From Bacteroidales bacterium (GTDB lineage Bacteria; Bacteroidota; Bacteroidia; Bacteroidales; PUMT01), in the NCBI GenBank assembly GCA_007120695.1, contig SKND01000093.1:1-36890 (forward strand): 36,890 bases of DNA, given 5' to 3'. Position numbers and translations under genes: made by a program. A model generated the notes under the pieces. That model was given only the letters and a program-made list of their open reading frames with translations, had not been told where the DNA came from and searched no databases. Shown one piece after another: positions 17,061 to 25,488 of this stretch; the stretch's first letter is position 1, and every line of letters starts with the position of its first letter.

Positions 17061-18053
17061 ATGTTATCAAGAGCCTTACGAATTTACCTGCTGTTGCTTG
17101 TTCCATTATTCCTCTTTTCCTGCAGAGAAGCCGATCATGTGACAGTTCTGAAGTTGGGACACGGTCTTGCTCCCAGTCACTCGGTGCACCAGGGCATGGT
17201 GTATATGGCCGAACGGCTTGCAGAAATATCCGACGGACATATGCGGATTGACATCTATCCGTCCGAACAGCTTGGATCGGAGAGAGAAAATCTTGAGATG
17301 CTCCAGATCGGCAGTCTGGCGATAACAAAAGTATCAGCCGCCGTTATGGAAAGCTTTGCCCCAAGCTACCGTGTGCTTAATCTTCCATATATTTTCATAA
17401 GCAGAGAGCATACCGAAAGGGTGCTGGACAGCGATATAGGCCACGAGATACTGATGGATGGGGAGGAATTCTGGCTACGGGGACTGGCTTTTTATGATTC
17501 CGGAAGCAGGAGCTTTTATACCAAAGACAGGCCTATAAACGAACCTGCAGACTTGCGGGGTCTTAAGATAAGGGTCATGCCCAGTCCTTCGGCCGTTAAC
17601 ATGGTCAGGGCTATGGGCGGTTCACCTACACCGATATCCTGGGGCGAGTTGTATACGGCACTCCAGGGCGGTGTTGTTGACGGTGCCGAAAATAATCCGC
17701 CAAGTTTCTATCTCTCAAACCATTTTGAGGTTGCACGATACTATTCAATCAATGAACATTCAACCGTGCCTGACGTGCTGCTTATAAGCACCAAGATATG
17801 GAATACACTGACAGAAGAGGAACAAGGTTGGTTACAGGAGGCTGCAACTGAATCGGTCGGTTACCAGAGAAAGCTGTGGATCGAATCGGAAAGGCACTCA
17901 CTTGAGATGGCAGAAGCCGCCGGAGTAGAGATAATATATCCCGACAAACAACCTTTTATAGATATAGTGCAGCCGCTTTACGAAGAGTTAAAAAGTGATG
18001 AACAGTTAAGCAGGCTGATTAACAGGATACGGGAAAAATCCGTCGCAGATTAA
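17061..18053 (+). CDS. dctP: TRAP transporter solute-binding lipoprotein, DctP family
   Basis: DctP proteins bind an organic acid outside the inner membrane and hand it to the DctQM permease. A hydrophobic signal (residues 5-20) ends in the lipobox LFSC with Cys21, so the protein is probably a lipoprotein; most Gram-negative DctP proteins are soluble and periplasmic. The mature part (to residue 330) shows LGHGLAPSHSVHQG near the start and LRGLKIRVMPSP, which contains the conserved Arg that contacts the ligand carboxylate. Genomic context points to hexuronates as ligand. It is followed by dctQ after 77 bases containing a hairpin. Confidence 0.93.
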   Translation: MLSRALRIYLLLLVPLFLFSCREADHVTVLKLGHGLAPSHSVHQGMVYMAERLAEISDGHMRIDIYPSEQLGSERENLEMLQIGSLAITKVSAAVMESFAPSYRVLNLPYIFISREHTERVLDSDIGHEILMDGEEFWLRGLAFYDSGSRSFYTKDRPINEPADLRGLKIRVMPSPSAVNMVRAMGGSPTPISWGELYTALQGGVVDGAENNPPSFYLSNHFEVARYYSINEHSTVPDVLLISTKIWNTLTEEEQGWLQEAATESVGYQRKLWIESERHSLEMAEAAGVEIIYPDKQPFIDIVQPLYEELKSDEQLSRLINRIREKSVAD

Positions 18054-18077
18054 TCTAACAGAAAAAACAGATGTCAC

Positions 18078-18108
18078 AACCGGTTTCAGTTTTAATATTT
18101 TACCGGTT
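18078..18108 (+). other. Intercistronic hairpin between dctP and dctQ
   Basis: aaccggt and accggtt form a perfect 7-base stem over a 17-base loop in the dctP-dctQ gap. It lacks a long T-run, so full termination is unlikely. Such hairpins often raise binding-protein expression over permease expression through RNA stability or partial termination; that role is inferred. Confidence 0.4.
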
Positions 18109-18130
18109 TTAACCTTTTAAATACCAACCG

Positions 18131-18604
18131 ATGACTATTCGTATATTTCTTGACAAGTTTCTTGCCGGTTTTGTAACGGTACTGATGGGAGTACTGGTTG
18201 TAAATGTACTTTGGCAGGTGATAAGCCGTTACCTGGTTGGCCACCCGAGCCCTTTTACAGATGAGCTCGCAGGCTTCCTGCTTATCTGGGTGGGATTGCT
18301 GGGAGCGACCTATATTACCGGCAATAAGGAACATCTCGCTATCGATCTGTTGCACCATAAGCTTTCCCCGAAAGGGAAATTAAAGATCAACCTTATAATC
18401 AACATCCTTATAACGTTGTTTGCCCTGGTGGTTCTGGTCTTAGGCGGCAGCAACCTGGTATATATCACCCTGCACCTGAGCCAGCTTTCTTCGGCATTGC
18501 AGATACCGATTGGCTATGTCTACCTGGTACTGCCGCTAAGCGGGATTTTTATAATGTATTATGCGATTTATGATATTTTTTATCCGCAAATCAAAGACTC
18601 CTGA
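18131..18604 (+). CDS. dctQ: TRAP transporter small permease, DctQ family
   Basis: DctQ is the small four-helix membrane subunit of a TRAP transporter. The 157-residue protein has hydrophobic segments at about 13-35, 48-68, 88-112 and 128-150. The motif VLWQVISRYLVGHPSPFTDELAG (split across helices 1 and 2) is typical of the family, as is the DLLHHKLSP loop. It lies between dctP and dctM (50-base gap), in the usual P-Q-M order. Confidence 0.93.
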   Translation: MTIRIFLDKFLAGFVTVLMGVLVVNVLWQVISRYLVGHPSPFTDELAGFLLIWVGLLGATYITGNKEHLAIDLLHHKLSPKGKLKINLIINILITLFALVVLVLGGSNLVYITLHLSQLSSALQIPIGYVYLVLPLSGIFIMYYAIYDIFYPQIKDS

Positions 18605-18654
18605 TTGGTTATAGTTCTGAAAAAATGGTATTAATCCTACACAAAGCATAAATA

Positions 18655-19950
18655 ATGGAATATTTAGAGATCTGGGTACTGGTTATAAGTTTTGTTGCGC
18701 TGCTGATTCTCGGGGTACCAATCGCATACAGCATCGGGATATCAGGCACCCTCACGCTATTAATAAATGTTATGCCGCTGCCGGCATTCACGACGTTCTC
18801 ACAACGAATGGCAACCGGACTCGATAGTTTTGCCCTGCTTGCTATCCCGTTCTTTATCCTGGCGGGCCAGTTGATGAATCAGGGGGGAATTGCACTGCGG
18901 CTGATTGATTTTGCCAAGGTTCTGGTGGGAAGGCTGCCCGGGGGACTGGCTTTTGTGAATGTGATGGCGAACATGCTTTTCGGGGCTATATCAGGTTCGG
19001 CAGCCGCCTCGGCATCTGCCATAGGCAGTTTTATGACTCCCAAAATGGTTGAGGAGGGCTACGATAAGCCATTCGCTGCTGCAGTCAATATAACTTCGGC
19101 CACAACGGGACTGGTAATTCCTCCCAGCAATATCCTGATCGTCTACAGCCTGGCCAGCGGAGGAGTATCAATTGCGGCACTTTTTATTGCAGGATATGTT
19201 CCGGGCATACTGACAGGACTGCTGCTTATGGGAGTGGCTGCAGCCTATGCCTACAGGAAGAATTACCCTGTCGGGGAAACGACCGGATTCAGAACAGGGG
19301 TAATGAAATTTCTCGATGCCATACCTAGCCTGATGCTCCTGGTAATAGTTATAGGAGGTATCCTGGCAGGTATTTTTACTGCGACTGAAGCTTCAGCAAT
19401 AGCGGTGCTCTACGCACTTATACTGGCCCTGATCTATGGAGAAGTAAAATTGGCTCATATACCCTCCATCCTGCTCAAGAGTGTAAGGGTCACCTCAATT
19501 GTGCTGTTGCTTGTGGCCACCTCGATGGGAATGTCATGGGTAATGTCATTTGCCAACATACCACAAAACGTTAGTGCAGGTTTACTCTCAATTAGCACTA
19601 ATGTAATAGTAATACTGCTTATTATAAATCTCATATTGCTGTTTGTCGGTATTTTCATGGATATGACCCCCGCAGTGCTGATATTCACACCTATCTTTCT
19701 GCCAATAGTAGCCGATCTTGGCATTGATCCGGTCCATTTTGGCATTATAATGGTGGTAAACCTTACCGTAGGACTCTGTACACCTCCGGTAGGATCACTG
19801 CTTTTTATCGGATGCAGTGTGGCGGATCTGAGCATAATGAAAGTGATACGTCCGCTTATGCCGTTTTTTATAGCTATGATAGTTGCACTTATGCTGATAA
19901 CCTACATACCTGCAATCAGTCTCTGGCTGCCCGGTGTTTTCGGTTATTAA
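18655..19950 (+). CDS. dctM: TRAP transporter large permease, DctM family
   Basis: DctM is the large channel subunit that couples sodium flow to solute uptake. The 431-residue protein is almost entirely hydrophobic, with about a dozen membrane segments. Family landmarks are the early GVPIAYSIGISG, NMLFGAISGSAAASASAIG and TSATTGLVIPPSN, and the second-repeat LTVGLCTPPVGSLLF. Its length is normal and no break is seen. With DctP and DctQ it completes a three-gene TRAP system embedded among uronate catabolic genes. The next gene begins only 12 bases later. Confidence 0.96.
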   Translation: MEYLEIWVLVISFVALLILGVPIAYSIGISGTLTLLINVMPLPAFTTFSQRMATGLDSFALLAIPFFILAGQLMNQGGIALRLIDFAKVLVGRLPGGLAFVNVMANMLFGAISGSAAASASAIGSFMTPKMVEEGYDKPFAAAVNITSATTGLVIPPSNILIVYSLASGGVSIAALFIAGYVPGILTGLLLMGVAAAYAYRKNYPVGETTGFRTGVMKFLDAIPSLMLLVIVIGGILAGIFTATEASAIAVLYALILALIYGEVKLAHIPSILLKSVRVTSIVLLLVATSMGMSWVMSFANIPQNVSAGLLSISTNVIVILLIINLILLFVGIFMDMTPAVLIFTPIFLPIVADLGIDPVHFGIIMVVNLTVGLCTPPVGSLLFIGCSVADLSIMKVIRPLMPFFIAMIVALMLITYIPAISLWLPGVFGY

Positions 19951-19962
19951 ACTAAATTCAAA

Positions 19963-21498
19963 ATGACTGATCTGAAAAAGCTCAACCGAAGGCAGTTCCT
20001 GGGTATGACAGGATCAGCCTTTGCCTTTACCGTAGTACCCAGGCATGTACTGGGAGGGCTTAACTATGTAGCTCCAAGTGATAAGATCACTCTCGGACTA
20101 ATCGGTTGCGGTACCCAGCAACTTAGAGAACTTACTTCACTTATAACCGATAAGCGTATCCGGGTTGTGTCAGTTTGCGACCCGGTAAAACACCCCACGG
20201 GATACCTGGACTGGTCACCTTACGGCATAAGAGATTCAATAAGAGGATTGCTTGGTGATAAAAAGTGGGGAGAAGATCTGCCCGGAATCCCGGGAGGCCG
20301 TGATACCGGGAAAGAGGTAGTGGACAGGTACTACTCGGGACAGGGACAGGGACAGGGCCAGGGTCAGTCAGCCGGAAATAAAGGTTGCACAGCCTACGCC
20401 GATTTCAGGGAGATGCTTGACAGCGAACCTGACATGACGGCGGTAAAGATCATTACCCCTGATCACCAGCATGCCGTACAGGCCATTGCAGCAATGAAAA
20501 AAGGAAAGCATGTTATAATGCATAAACCTGTTGCAAACAGGGTTTATGAGGCAAGGGTTACGGTTGAAACCGCCCGGCAGACCGGTCTCACAACCCACCT
20601 GCTTGCCTGGAGCTACAGAAGTCAGTATGACGTAGTTAAAAAGTGGATTGATGAAGGTGCAATAGGCACTCTCAGGGAGGTTCACAACTGGTCATACAGG
20701 CCGGTATGGCCCCAGTGGCCGGAAAATCCTTCTGAACCAAAACCTGTTCCGGATGGATTTGACTGGGACCTTTGGCTGGGACCGGTGCCGGACAGGCCTT
20801 ACCACCCTGACTTCACCCATAATGTTTATCGCGGATGGTACGACTTCGGGGCAGGAAGTGTGGCTGATATGGGGATATACAGCCTCTGGCCGCTGTTCAG
20901 GACCTTCGGCATCAATACCCCGCCGGTGAGCATTGAAGCACTTGGAACCACTACCAACACCGTTACACCACTTAATACCTGCCAGATGGTTAATAATACG
21001 GTATCCTTCCCCCACTCCAGTATACTGAGATGGAAATTTGAGCCCGAAACAGGTGCACCGGGGCTTGACCTTTTCTGGTATGACGGCGGAATGAAACCTC
21101 ACAATCCCCCCGAGATGGAAGCCGACAACCTCGAGCTGCCAAGGGAGGGGATGCTGTTTGCAGGTGATGAAGGAAAAATTATCGGGGGTTTCCATTGCGA
21201 GAACCCGCGTATCATACCCCGTGAAAAAATGATCTCATTCACCGGTTCCGAAGATCCGCCGGAAGACAGGATCGAGCGGGGTACCGATGTATGGATCAAT
21301 GCAGTGCTCAAAGGAGAACAATCACCGGGCAGCTTTCAGGATGTAGAGGTTTGTAATGAAACGACACTCCTTGCAGCAGTTGCCCTGAGAGCAGGAAGAA
21401 AGATCCTCTATGATCCTGAATCAATGGTTGTCAAGAACATCCCCGGGGCTGACAGGTTTCTATACCGCGGGGAGTACCGAAAGGGATGGGAAGTTTAA
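19963..21498 (+). CDS. Tat-exported Gfo/Idh/MocA-family oxidoreductase
   Basis: The N-terminus NRRQFLGMTGSAFAF is a twin-arginine signal, so the folded protein, probably with bound NAD(P), is sent to the periplasm. The Rossmann motif follows (LGLIGCG, 44-50). The usual EKP motif appears as HKP in GKHVIMHKP, so Lys188 is kept and Glu is replaced by His. A (Gly-Gln)5 tract occupies 126-135. The 511 residues fit the large secreted Gfo/Idh subgroup, which includes GH109-type NAD-dependent glycosidases. It starts 12 bases after dctM, so it belongs to the uronate operon and may process sugar acids or oligosaccharides before uptake. The substrate is unknown. Confidence 0.9.
   Translation: MTDLKKLNRRQFLGMTGSAFAFTVVPRHVLGGLNYVAPSDKITLGLIGCGTQQLRELTSLITDKRIRVVSVCDPVKHPTGYLDWSPYGIRDSIRGLLGDKKWGEDLPGIPGGRDTGKEVVDRYYSGQGQGQGQGQSAGNKGCTAYADFREMLDSEPDMTAVKIITPDHQHAVQAIAAMKKGKHVIMHKPVANRVYEARVTVETARQTGLTTHLLAWSYRSQYDVVKKWIDEGAIGTLREVHNWSYRPVWPQWPENPSEPKPVPDGFDWDLWLGPVPDRPYHPDFTHNVYRGWYDFGAGSVADMGIYSLWPLFRTFGINTPPVSIEALGTTTNTVTPLNTCQMVNNTVSFPHSSILRWKFEPETGAPGLDLFWYDGGMKPHNPPEMEADNLELPREGMLFAGDEGKIIGGFHCENPRIIPREKMISFTGSEDPPEDRIERGTDVWINAVLKGEQSPGSFQDVEVCNETTLLAAVALRAGRKILYDPESMVVKNIPGADRFLYRGEYRKGWEV
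20338..20367 (+). repeat. In-frame hexanucleotide tract coding (Gly-Gln)5
   Basis: Three exact ggacag units followed by two variants (ggccag, ggtcag) encode GQGQGQGQGQ inside the Tat-exported oxidoreductase, in a loop-like region just after the first Rossmann segment. Changes by whole units would keep the reading frame and alter only loop length. Confidence 0.85.
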
Positions 21499-21548
21499 TG
21501 AATTTATGTATCTTTACATATAAATTATCTAATATAATAAGATATGAT

Positions 21549-21788
21549 ATGATACAATTTAAGTGTGATGGTTGCGGGAATCAGTTTGATACACATGGCA
21601 AGGTACTGGAATACAACAGTCCCGTTTATGGTCCCTGCAGCAAGAAAGTGGCAGATTGCCCGAAATGCGGCAGTCAAAGCGACGAATACAGGCCGCCTAA
21701 AGTGTCAAAATCAAAATCTGCTTCTTACCAGGAGGCGATGCCCTCGATGGGCGGCTGTGGTGGCGGGGGTTGCTGCCGCCAGCCATAA
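21549..21788 (+). CDS. Small FmdB-like zinc-ribbon protein
   Basis: The 79-residue protein starts MIQFKCDGCG and carries CxxC at 6/9 and 37/40, with an extra Cys30, as expected for a single zinc ribbon of the FmdB/regulatory type. The tail is Gly/Cys-rich (GGCGGGGCC), with three more cysteines. I choose the ATG at 21549; the ORF track's upstream start overlaps the preceding gene and adds 21 residues unlike the family. It follows the oxidoreductase by 50 bases and is followed by a strong terminator. Its role is unknown; a link to the uronate genes is not implied by its sequence. Confidence 0.75.
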   Translation: MIQFKCDGCGNQFDTHGKVLEYNSPVYGPCSKKVADCPKCGSQSDEYRPPKVSKSKSASYQEAMPSMGGCGGGGCCRQP

Positions 21789-21857
21789 TTAGTGTCCGTC
21801 CATAAACTGACTTTATAGTCAGACTCTAATTAAATAATAGCTTCCGGCAAAATTTTG

Positions 21858-21897
21858 AAAATCAAAAAAGGGATGATATCATCCCTTTTTTGATTTT
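21858..21897. terminator. Perfect 40-base palindromic bidirectional terminator
   Basis: The arm aaaatcaaaaaagggatgat is followed immediately by its exact reverse complement. Each side ends in a T-rich run, so it can stop transcripts from both directions, from the zinc-ribbon gene on the plus strand and from the convergent small gene on the minus strand. Half of it is coding: the last codons and the stop of the minus-strand gene lie inside the palindrome. Confidence 0.9.
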
Positions 21898-22331
21898 ATC
21901 TCTGCCAGCCTGTCAAGCAGCTTATCCATTTCACCCGGATCAAGTCCCGGACGACTGAGCATCTCTTCAATCTCCTTTTGGGTATTGTCTGCAGAGATCG
22001 TGTCGCTCGGTTTTTTGCCGGCCGGCCGTTTAACCTCTTCCTTTTTCTCAGTTCCTAAATGTTCATTGAGCAGATCTTCTCCAACCTCGCTCCTGAGCTG
22101 AGTGATCATATTTTCCATCATCTGCCTGAAAGGTTCACGAAACTTCTCAGGAATATCGTCAGGCATCATGTGCTTCATCATCTCATACTGGTTCAGCATA
22201 AGCTTGAACTGACCGGCAAACTGCGGATTTGTCCCGGGCAGATTCCCCTCTGACATTTTGTCGGCCAGTTTTTTAAACAGGGCCAGCAATGTTTCAAAGT
22301 TATCCCTGAATGACTGGTCGTTTGAATCCAT
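21879..22331 (-). CDS. Hypothetical helical protein
   Basis: I do not recognise the family. Starting at MDSNDQSFRDNFETLL (the ATG at 22331, preceded by AAAGGAG-like sequence) it has 150 residues; the ORF track's start adds ten. It has no signal peptide or membrane segment. It is rich in Met, Glu and Lys, appears mostly helical, has a charged linker (EKKEEVKRPAGKKPSD, about 95-110), and ends in a second short helical segment (EIEEMLSRPGLDPGEMDKLLDRLAEIK). It lies 73 bases downstream of gcvP on the same strand. It may be a small cytoplasmic adaptor or chaperone-like protein; this is a guess from composition only. Confidence 0.75.
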   Translation of the reverse strand: MDSNDQSFRDNFETLLALFKKLADKMSEGNLPGTNPQFAGQFKLMLNQYEMMKHMMPDDIPEKFREPFRQMMENMITQLRSEVGEDLLNEHLGTEKKEEVKRPAGKKPSDTISADNTQKEIEEMLSRPGLDPGEMDKLLDRLAEIKSKKG

Positions 22332-22404
22332 ATTAACTCCTTTTTTACCTTTATATAACAACGGTTATGCCAAATTGTTGTTCTAAACAGGTTCAAAAAG
22401 GTTA

Positions 22405-25308
22405 TTACAGGTTCTTAAAATCAAAGAGGCTGCTCCTGTACGAATCAATCGGTGCACACGAACATGTAAGATTCCTGTCACCATGGGCATCATCCACCCT
22501 GCTGACTGATGGCCAGAATTTATTGTCGGCTATCCATTTCAGAGGATAGGCTGCTTTCTGTCTGCCATAAGGACGGTCCCAGTTATCTGATACAGTAACC
22601 TCAGATGTATGCGGTGCATTTTTCAGCACGTTGTTCTTTTTATCTGCTTTCCCGTCACGTATCTCCATCATCTCACCATGGATACTCATCATAGCCTCCA
22701 CAAACTTGTTCAGCTCATAAAGAGATTCGCTTTCAGTGGGCTCCACCATAAGAGTCCCTGCCACCGGGAACGAAAGTGTGGGAGCGTGAAATCCATAGTC
22801 CATCAAACGTTTGGCAATATCTGCCTCTGTTACACCAATCTCCTTATCATTCCTGAATTTGCGGCAATCAAGTATCATCTCGTGTGCCACAAAGCCGTTT
22901 ACCCCCTTATAGAGTATATCATAGTGATCCTTCAGACAGGCAGCCAGATAGTTGGCATTGAGTATGGCAATTTTTGTCGCTTCAGTAAGTCCCCGCTCAC
23001 CCAGCAACTTAATATAAGCATGTGAGATAGTCAGTATGCTCGCGCTTCCCCAGGGAGCGGCAGCGATTGCTTCATCTCCCTTTTCACCTCCCGTTTTAAC
23101 GACAGGATGCTGTGGCAGGAATTCAACAAGATGGGCAGCAACACCAATTGGACCCATTCCGGGGCCACCCCCGCCGTGAGGAATGGCGAAAGTTTTATGC
23201 AAGTTGAGATGACACACATCTGCCCCGACTATGGCAGGATTGGTAAGCCCTACCTGCGCATTCATATTTGCACCATCCATATAAACCTGTCCCCCGTTCT
23301 CATGAATTATCTCATTCATCTCAATTATTCCCGGCTCATAGACCCCGTGTGTTGACGGGTAAGTAACCATAAAGGCCGCAAGGTTATCCCTGTGCTTTCC
23401 GGCTTTTGCCCTAAGATCCTTCAGGTCAACATTACCGTGCTTGTCGCAATCAACAATTACCACTTCCATGCCGGCCATAACAGCACTAGCAGGGTTGGTA
23501 CCGTGAGCCGATGAAGGGATAAGGCAAATATTCCGGTGTCCTTCGTTTTTGCTCCCGTGATATCCCCTGATGACCATCAGGCCGGTATATTCACCGGCCG
23601 CACCTGAATTGGGCTGGAATGATATTGCATCATAGCCGGTTATCTCACAAAGATCAGCAGCCAGTTCATCCATCAGTTCATGGTATCCTGCCGCCTGATC
23701 AACCGGAACGAACGGGTGGATACCCCCAATCTCGGGCCAGCTTAATGAAAGCAACTGGGTTGCAGCATTCAGTTTCATGGTGCAGGATCCGAGCGATATC
23801 ATTGAGTGTGTGAGACTGAAGTCCTTTCTCTCCAGCTTCTTCATATATCTCATCAACTCGGTTTCAGAACGATAAGCCTTGAATACATCAAGGGTAAGGA
23901 AAGAGCTTTCGCGGATAAAACTCTTGTCAAACCACGCCTTCTCTTCCAGCTTATCAGTTGTCAATGGATCTTTTCCAACAGCCCGGGCAAAGACCGATAC
24001 TATAAGATCAATATCCTTTACAAGTGTAGTCTCATCAGTGCTGATTCCTAAAGTCTTTTCATCAAAATAGAGGAAGTTGATCCGGTTTTCAAGTGCAATC
24101 TTCCTGATATCTGCTGTGCTCACACCTTCGGGCAATGTAATTCTGAGAGTATCAAAGAAGCTCTTATTCTCCTGTTTATAGCCAAGTTTTTCCAGTTTCA
24201 CCGACAAGGTCCCTGCGCAATGATGTACATGCCGGGCAATCCGTTCCAGTCCCTCTTCTCCGTGATAAACAGCATACATACCTGCCATTGTTGCCAGTAA
24301 TGCCTGCGCTGTACATATATTGGAGGTTGCACGCTCCCGCTTGATATGCTGCTCCCTTGTCTGCAGTGCCATTCTGAGTGCATGGTTGCCCTGTGCATCA
24401 ACGGTCACTCCTATTATTCGTCCCGGTATGTGACGCTTGAATTTTTCACGTGTTGCAAAATACCCGGCATGCGGACCTCCATAACCAAGAGGTATGCCAA
24501 ATCTCTGGGTAGAACCTACCACCACATCTGCCCCCCATTCACCGGGTGGTGTTAAAAGTGCCAGACTAAGGATATCTGCAATAACTCCTGTGTACACTCC
24601 TTTATCTGATGATTTTTTCACAAAATCCCGGTAATCACATATACTGCCGTCACCAGCCGGATACTGGACCAGAAGTCCGAAATAATCATCACCCGGTGCA
24701 GATTCCTTATAACTTCCTGTTACCAGGTCAATGCCCAGCGGTATTGCCCTGGTTTTAAGCACAGCAAGATTCTGCGGAAAAATATTCTCATCAACAAAAA
24801 ACTTAACGGCCCCGTTTTTAACCTTATCCCTGGACCGGGAGTTGAACATCATAATCATTGCTTCGGCTGCCGCAGTGGCCTCATCAAGCAGTGAGGCATT
24901 GGCAATCTCCATACCGGTAAGATCCATTACCACGGTCTGGAAGTTTAGCAGTGCTTCCAGCCTGCCCTGAGATATCTCAGCCTGGTAAGGTGTGTATGAA
25001 GTATACCAGCTCGGGTTTTCAAGAATATTTCGCTGTATAACCGGGGGGAATATAGTATTGTAATAACCAAGACCAATATAGGACTTATATACTTTGTTTT
25101 TTGAAGCAATCTCCCAAATGCGTTGCAGGTATTCGTACTCACTAATACCCTCCTCCGGCAGGTTCATTGGCTCTTTTAACCTTATTGATTCCGGAACGGT
25201 TTTATCAATGAGCTCCTCCATTGATTCGACGCCTGCTCTTTTGAGCATGCCGTCAATTTCTTCGGGACGGGGACCGTTATGACGGTACAGAAAATTATCT
25301 AATGCCAT
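22405..25308 (-). CDS. gcvP: Glycine dehydrogenase (decarboxylating), glycine cleavage P protein
   Basis: The P protein decarboxylates glycine with pyridoxal phosphate and passes the aminomethyl group to lipoylated H protein. The 967 residues cover both halves in one chain, as in E. coli GcvP, not the split GcvPA/GcvPB form. The cofactor lysine lies in LHKTFAIPHGGGGPGMG, near residue 700, with HGTNPAS and SFQPNSGAAGEYTGL in the same half. The N-terminal half begins FLYRHNGPRPEEIDGML and keeps the family pattern YTPYQAEISQGRLEALLNFQ. No gcvT or gcvH is nearby. It appears monocistronic or paired with the small gene downstream. Confidence 0.98.
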   Translation of the reverse strand: MALDNFLYRHNGPRPEEIDGMLKRAGVESMEELIDKTVPESIRLKEPMNLPEEGISEYEYLQRIWEIASKNKVYKSYIGLGYYNTIFPPVIQRNILENPSWYTSYTPYQAEISQGRLEALLNFQTVVMDLTGMEIANASLLDEATAAAEAMIMMFNSRSRDKVKNGAVKFFVDENIFPQNLAVLKTRAIPLGIDLVTGSYKESAPGDDYFGLLVQYPAGDGSICDYRDFVKKSSDKGVYTGVIADILSLALLTPPGEWGADVVVGSTQRFGIPLGYGGPHAGYFATREKFKRHIPGRIIGVTVDAQGNHALRMALQTREQHIKRERATSNICTAQALLATMAGMYAVYHGEEGLERIARHVHHCAGTLSVKLEKLGYKQENKSFFDTLRITLPEGVSTADIRKIALENRINFLYFDEKTLGISTDETTLVKDIDLIVSVFARAVGKDPLTTDKLEEKAWFDKSFIRESSFLTLDVFKAYRSETELMRYMKKLERKDFSLTHSMISLGSCTMKLNAATQLLSLSWPEIGGIHPFVPVDQAAGYHELMDELAADLCEITGYDAISFQPNSGAAGEYTGLMVIRGYHGSKNEGHRNICLIPSSAHGTNPASAVMAGMEVVIVDCDKHGNVDLKDLRAKAGKHRDNLAAFMVTYPSTHGVYEPGIIEMNEIIHENGGQVYMDGANMNAQVGLTNPAIVGADVCHLNLHKTFAIPHGGGGPGMGPIGVAAHLVEFLPQHPVVKTGGEKGDEAIAAAPWGSASILTISHAYIKLLGERGLTEATKIAILNANYLAACLKDHYDILYKGVNGFVAHEMILDCRKFRNDKEIGVTEADIAKRLMDYGFHAPTLSFPVAGTLMVEPTESESLYELNKFVEAMMSIHGEMMEIRDGKADKKNNVLKNAPHTSEVTVSDNWDRPYGRQKAAYPLKWIADNKFWPSVSRVDDAHGDRNLTCSCAPIDSYRSSLFDFKNL

Positions 25309-25488
25309 ATCTCAGATAAATTACATAGTTAACATAAAGAATTATCCTTTATTTTGTAAAAATAAAAATTAGCAATGGTGATAACCAAGATAAAAATCAT
25401 GATATGCTGCTCATTCCTGCCGGACCTGAAGGGCAGTTTACCGCTATGTTGAAAAATTGTGCGGTAAAGGATATGAATCCGGGAAAAC

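Noticed and set aside
20338-20367. Possible CRISPR-like or phase-variable repeat
   Set aside because: Units are 6 bases without spacers, so it is not CRISPR, and whole-unit changes cannot shift the frame, so on/off switching is not expected.
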